Below are positions 62,603 to 64,000 of a stretch of DNA of 64,000 bases, piece by piece (the first letter of the stretch is position 1; each line of letters begins with the position of its first letter). Below the pieces are notes generated by a model. The model saw only the letters and a program-made list of their open reading frames with translations, searched no databases and was not told the DNA's origin. The position numbers and the translations under genes were made by a program. The stretch is from Cupriavidus gilardii (GTDB taxonomy: Bacteria; Pseudomonadota; Gammaproteobacteria; Burkholderiales; Burkholderiaceae): assembly GCF_013314895.1 (NCBI RefSeq), contig NZ_JABTYE010000019.1:1-64000 (forward strand), read 5' to 3'.

Positions 62603-64000
62603 TCAGTTGAGGGCGTGCGGTTCGGCCTTGATCAGGAACAGGCGCACGACGCTCAGGTTCTCCCGGGTCTCGTTGCGGAACAGGCCGCCGACCAGCGGCA
62701 AGTCGCCCAGCAGCGGAATCTTGCGTTGGCCCTGCCGCTGCTTCTCCTCGACGAAGCCGCCCAGCAGCAGGCTCTGGCCCGGCCGCAGAATGGCCTGCGT
62801 GGCGATGCCCGAGTTGCGCACCTGCGGCAGCTGCTCGATGTTGTTGGCCGGCGGCTCCTGCCGGCCGTCCTGGATGTCGAGCGTCAGCATTACCTCCTGC
62901 TCGCCCTGCATGTCGATAAGACGCGGCGTCACGCGCAACAGCGAGCCGGCCGCCACGGAGGCGAGCTCGGCGACCTTGTTGCCCTGCAGCTTGGTGTAGA
63001 AGGTGATATTGCGATCGAGCACCGCCTGCACGTTGTTCAGCGTCACCACCGACGGGCGCGACAGCACCTTGGCCTTGGAGTTCTGCTCCAGCGCATTGAT
63101 GCGGACGAAGAAGTCGGCGGTGTTGCTCAGCACGGTCGAGAAGGTCCCGTCGGTGGCCGCGGCGCCATTGCCGGCGTTGAAGCTGATGCGCGACTTGCCG
63201 ATGCCGACGCTGCCGCCGATATCCAGGCCGAGCTCGCGCATGTCGGCAGCGTCAACGTCGATGATGGCCACCGAGATCTCGATCTGCCGCGGCCGTTGGT
63301 CCAGCTGCTTGATCAGCTCGGCGTACAGCGGAATATTGGTCTTGCGGTCGCGCACGATCACCGCGTTGTTGCGCGCATCGGCCGAGAAGGTCGGCTGGGT
63401 GCCGGCGGCCGGCACCACCTGCCCGCCTTCGGTGGGCGCCGGGATCGCCCGGCTGCGCACCATTTCGCGCAGCTCGGTGACCACGCCCGGAATCACCACC
63501 TGCTGGTCGCGGTAGGTGTACGCGCCGTCCACCGCCGAGGCATAGCGCAGGGGGAAGACCTGCACGACCTCCTTGTTCTGGGTCTGGTTCAGCGTCTTTT
63601 CGTCGAGGTCCCTGGCCAGCTTGCCGATCCGCTGCACGCAGACCGGCACGCCGAAGACCTCGACCGCATTGAAATTGCTGACCGGCCGCACCGAGCAGGT
63701 GCCGCCCTTGAATACGCCCGCCTCGCGCAGATACTGCGCCAGCTCCCCGGCATCGAGATAGGAAGGGGTCAGGACCTCGGTCCTGACCTCGCCGGCCTTG
63801 TAGGCATAGAGCACGCGGCCATCGAAATACCAGGCCAGGTTGTACAGTTGCGCCAGCTGGTCGAGCAGGCGCTCGGGTTGACGGCCCTGCAGCGTGCCGA
63901 CGAAGGTATCGTTGACTTCGGGGCTGACGATCACCGGCACGCCATAGTTGGCGCCCAGATCGCGCAGCAGCGCGGCGACCTTCATGCCGCGGGAAGACAC
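62603..64000 (-). CDS. sctC: Type III secretin SctC (5' end beyond the window)
   Basis: The C-terminal 465 or so residues of the outer-membrane ring protein. Visible are the N0/N1 modules (VAALLRDLGANYGVPVIVSPEVNDTFVGTL; LYNLAWYFDGRVLYAYKAGEV), N3 (NNAVIVRDRKTNIPLYAELIKQLDQRPRQIEISVAIIDVD) and the secretin barrel (SKAKVLSRPSVVTLNNVQA...). The secretin hallmark VPLLGDLPLVGGLFR is present as KIPLLGDLPLVGGLFRNE. The frame stays open to the window's right edge, so the signal peptide and true start lie outside. It forms the outer-membrane channel and is followed by sctD. Confidence 0.95.
   Translation of the reverse strand: MSSRGMKVAALLRDLGANYGVPVIVSPEVNDTFVGTLQGRQPERLLDQLAQLYNLAWYFDGRVLYAYKAGEVRTEVLTPSYLDAGELAQYLREAGVFKGGTCSVRPVSNFNAVEVFGVPVCVQRIGKLARDLDEKTLNQTQNKEVVQVFPLRYASAVDGAYTYRDQQVVIPGVVTELREMVRSRAIPAPTEGGQVVPAAGTQPTFSADARNNAVIVRDRKTNIPLYAELIKQLDQRPRQIEISVAIIDVDAADMRELGLDIGGSVGIGKSRISFNAGNGAAATDGTFSTVLSNTADFFVRINALEQNSKAKVLSRPSVVTLNNVQAVLDRNITFYTKLQGNKVAELASVAAGSLLRVTPRLIDMQGEQEVMLTLDIQDGRQEPPANNIEQLPQVRNSGIATQAILRPGQSLLLGGFVEEKQRQGQRKIPLLGDLPLVGGLFRNETRENLSVVRLFLIKAEPHALN

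Noticed and set aside
54541-64000. Hrp-box or ExsA-type promoter for the type III operon
   Set aside because: I looked in the gaps at 55359-55583 and 60952-61108 and found no convincing match to either consensus.

Overview
The window is a GC-rich chromosomal segment typical of a beta-proteobacterium of the order Burkholderiales. It has three Bug-family (tripartite tricarboxylate, TTT) periplasmic binding proteins, a Burkholderiales-type porin, a lysine/alanine-rich histone H1-like protein, a MetR/MetE pair, a self-sufficient CYP116B-type P450 and a Bordetella-like type III secretion system. I cannot place it to genus from the sequence alone. I see no rRNA, tRNA, CRISPR array, insertion sequence or prophage. 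The right edge cuts the type III secretin gene.

Layout, left to right. 0.1-7.5 kb: an aldo/keto reductase (dkgB), an NCS2 nucleobase permease, a two-subunit molybdenum hydroxylase (iorAB-like) with a divergent LysR regulator, and a zinc alcohol dehydrogenase. 7.9-21.2 kb: a cell-surface and c-di-GMP region. A CHASE2 histidine kinase, a LysM/FecR periplasmic protein and an OmpR-type response regulator form one tightly overlapped unit. It sits just downstream of pelG-F-E-D and a short PelB-like TPR gene, and a GGDEF diguanylate cyclase is transcribed divergently. PelA, PelC and the PelB barrel are not in the window. 21.3-25.4 kb: a three-subunit gluconate-2-dehydrogenase-like flavin/cytochrome c enzyme and a glycine/threonine-repeat lipoprotein. 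25.5-28.7 kb: two short-chain dehydrogenases and an AraC regulator. 28.7-31 kb: a hipBA toxin-antitoxin pair with a repeat-rich, AT-rich control region, followed by a small Gln/Gly-repeat protein.

31.1-49.5 kb is a catabolic region. It contains a Bug receptor with a degenerate alkylsulfatase-like protein and a TetR regulator; a porin with a DUF1254/DUF1214 protein; a GAF protein; a Bug receptor with a gamma-glutamyltransferase and a LysR regulator; two VOC proteins; the H1-like protein; a zinc-ribbon protein; an Lrp/AsnC regulator facing an ACT-like small protein; and an IclR regulator facing a Bug receptor and the P450-reductase fusion. The IclR-Bug intergenic region carries two perfect copies and one imperfect copy of one 17-bp palindrome. 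metR/metE follow at 49.5-53 kb, with a textbook MetR site between them, and then a second DUF1254 lipoprotein.

54.7-64 kb is part of a type III secretion locus. It encodes a CesT-type chaperone, a NarL-type regulator, an unrecognised protein, the translocators SctB and SctE, their TPR chaperone, a Bsp22/EspA-like filament/tip protein, a coiled-coil protein, a YscE-like co-chaperone, the ring protein SctD and the 3' part of secretin SctC. Apart from the NarL-type regulator, all of these run leftward.

Starts were chosen from Shine-Dalgarno sequences, stop/start overlaps and family starts. Functions are family-level inferences from visible motifs; no database search was possible.
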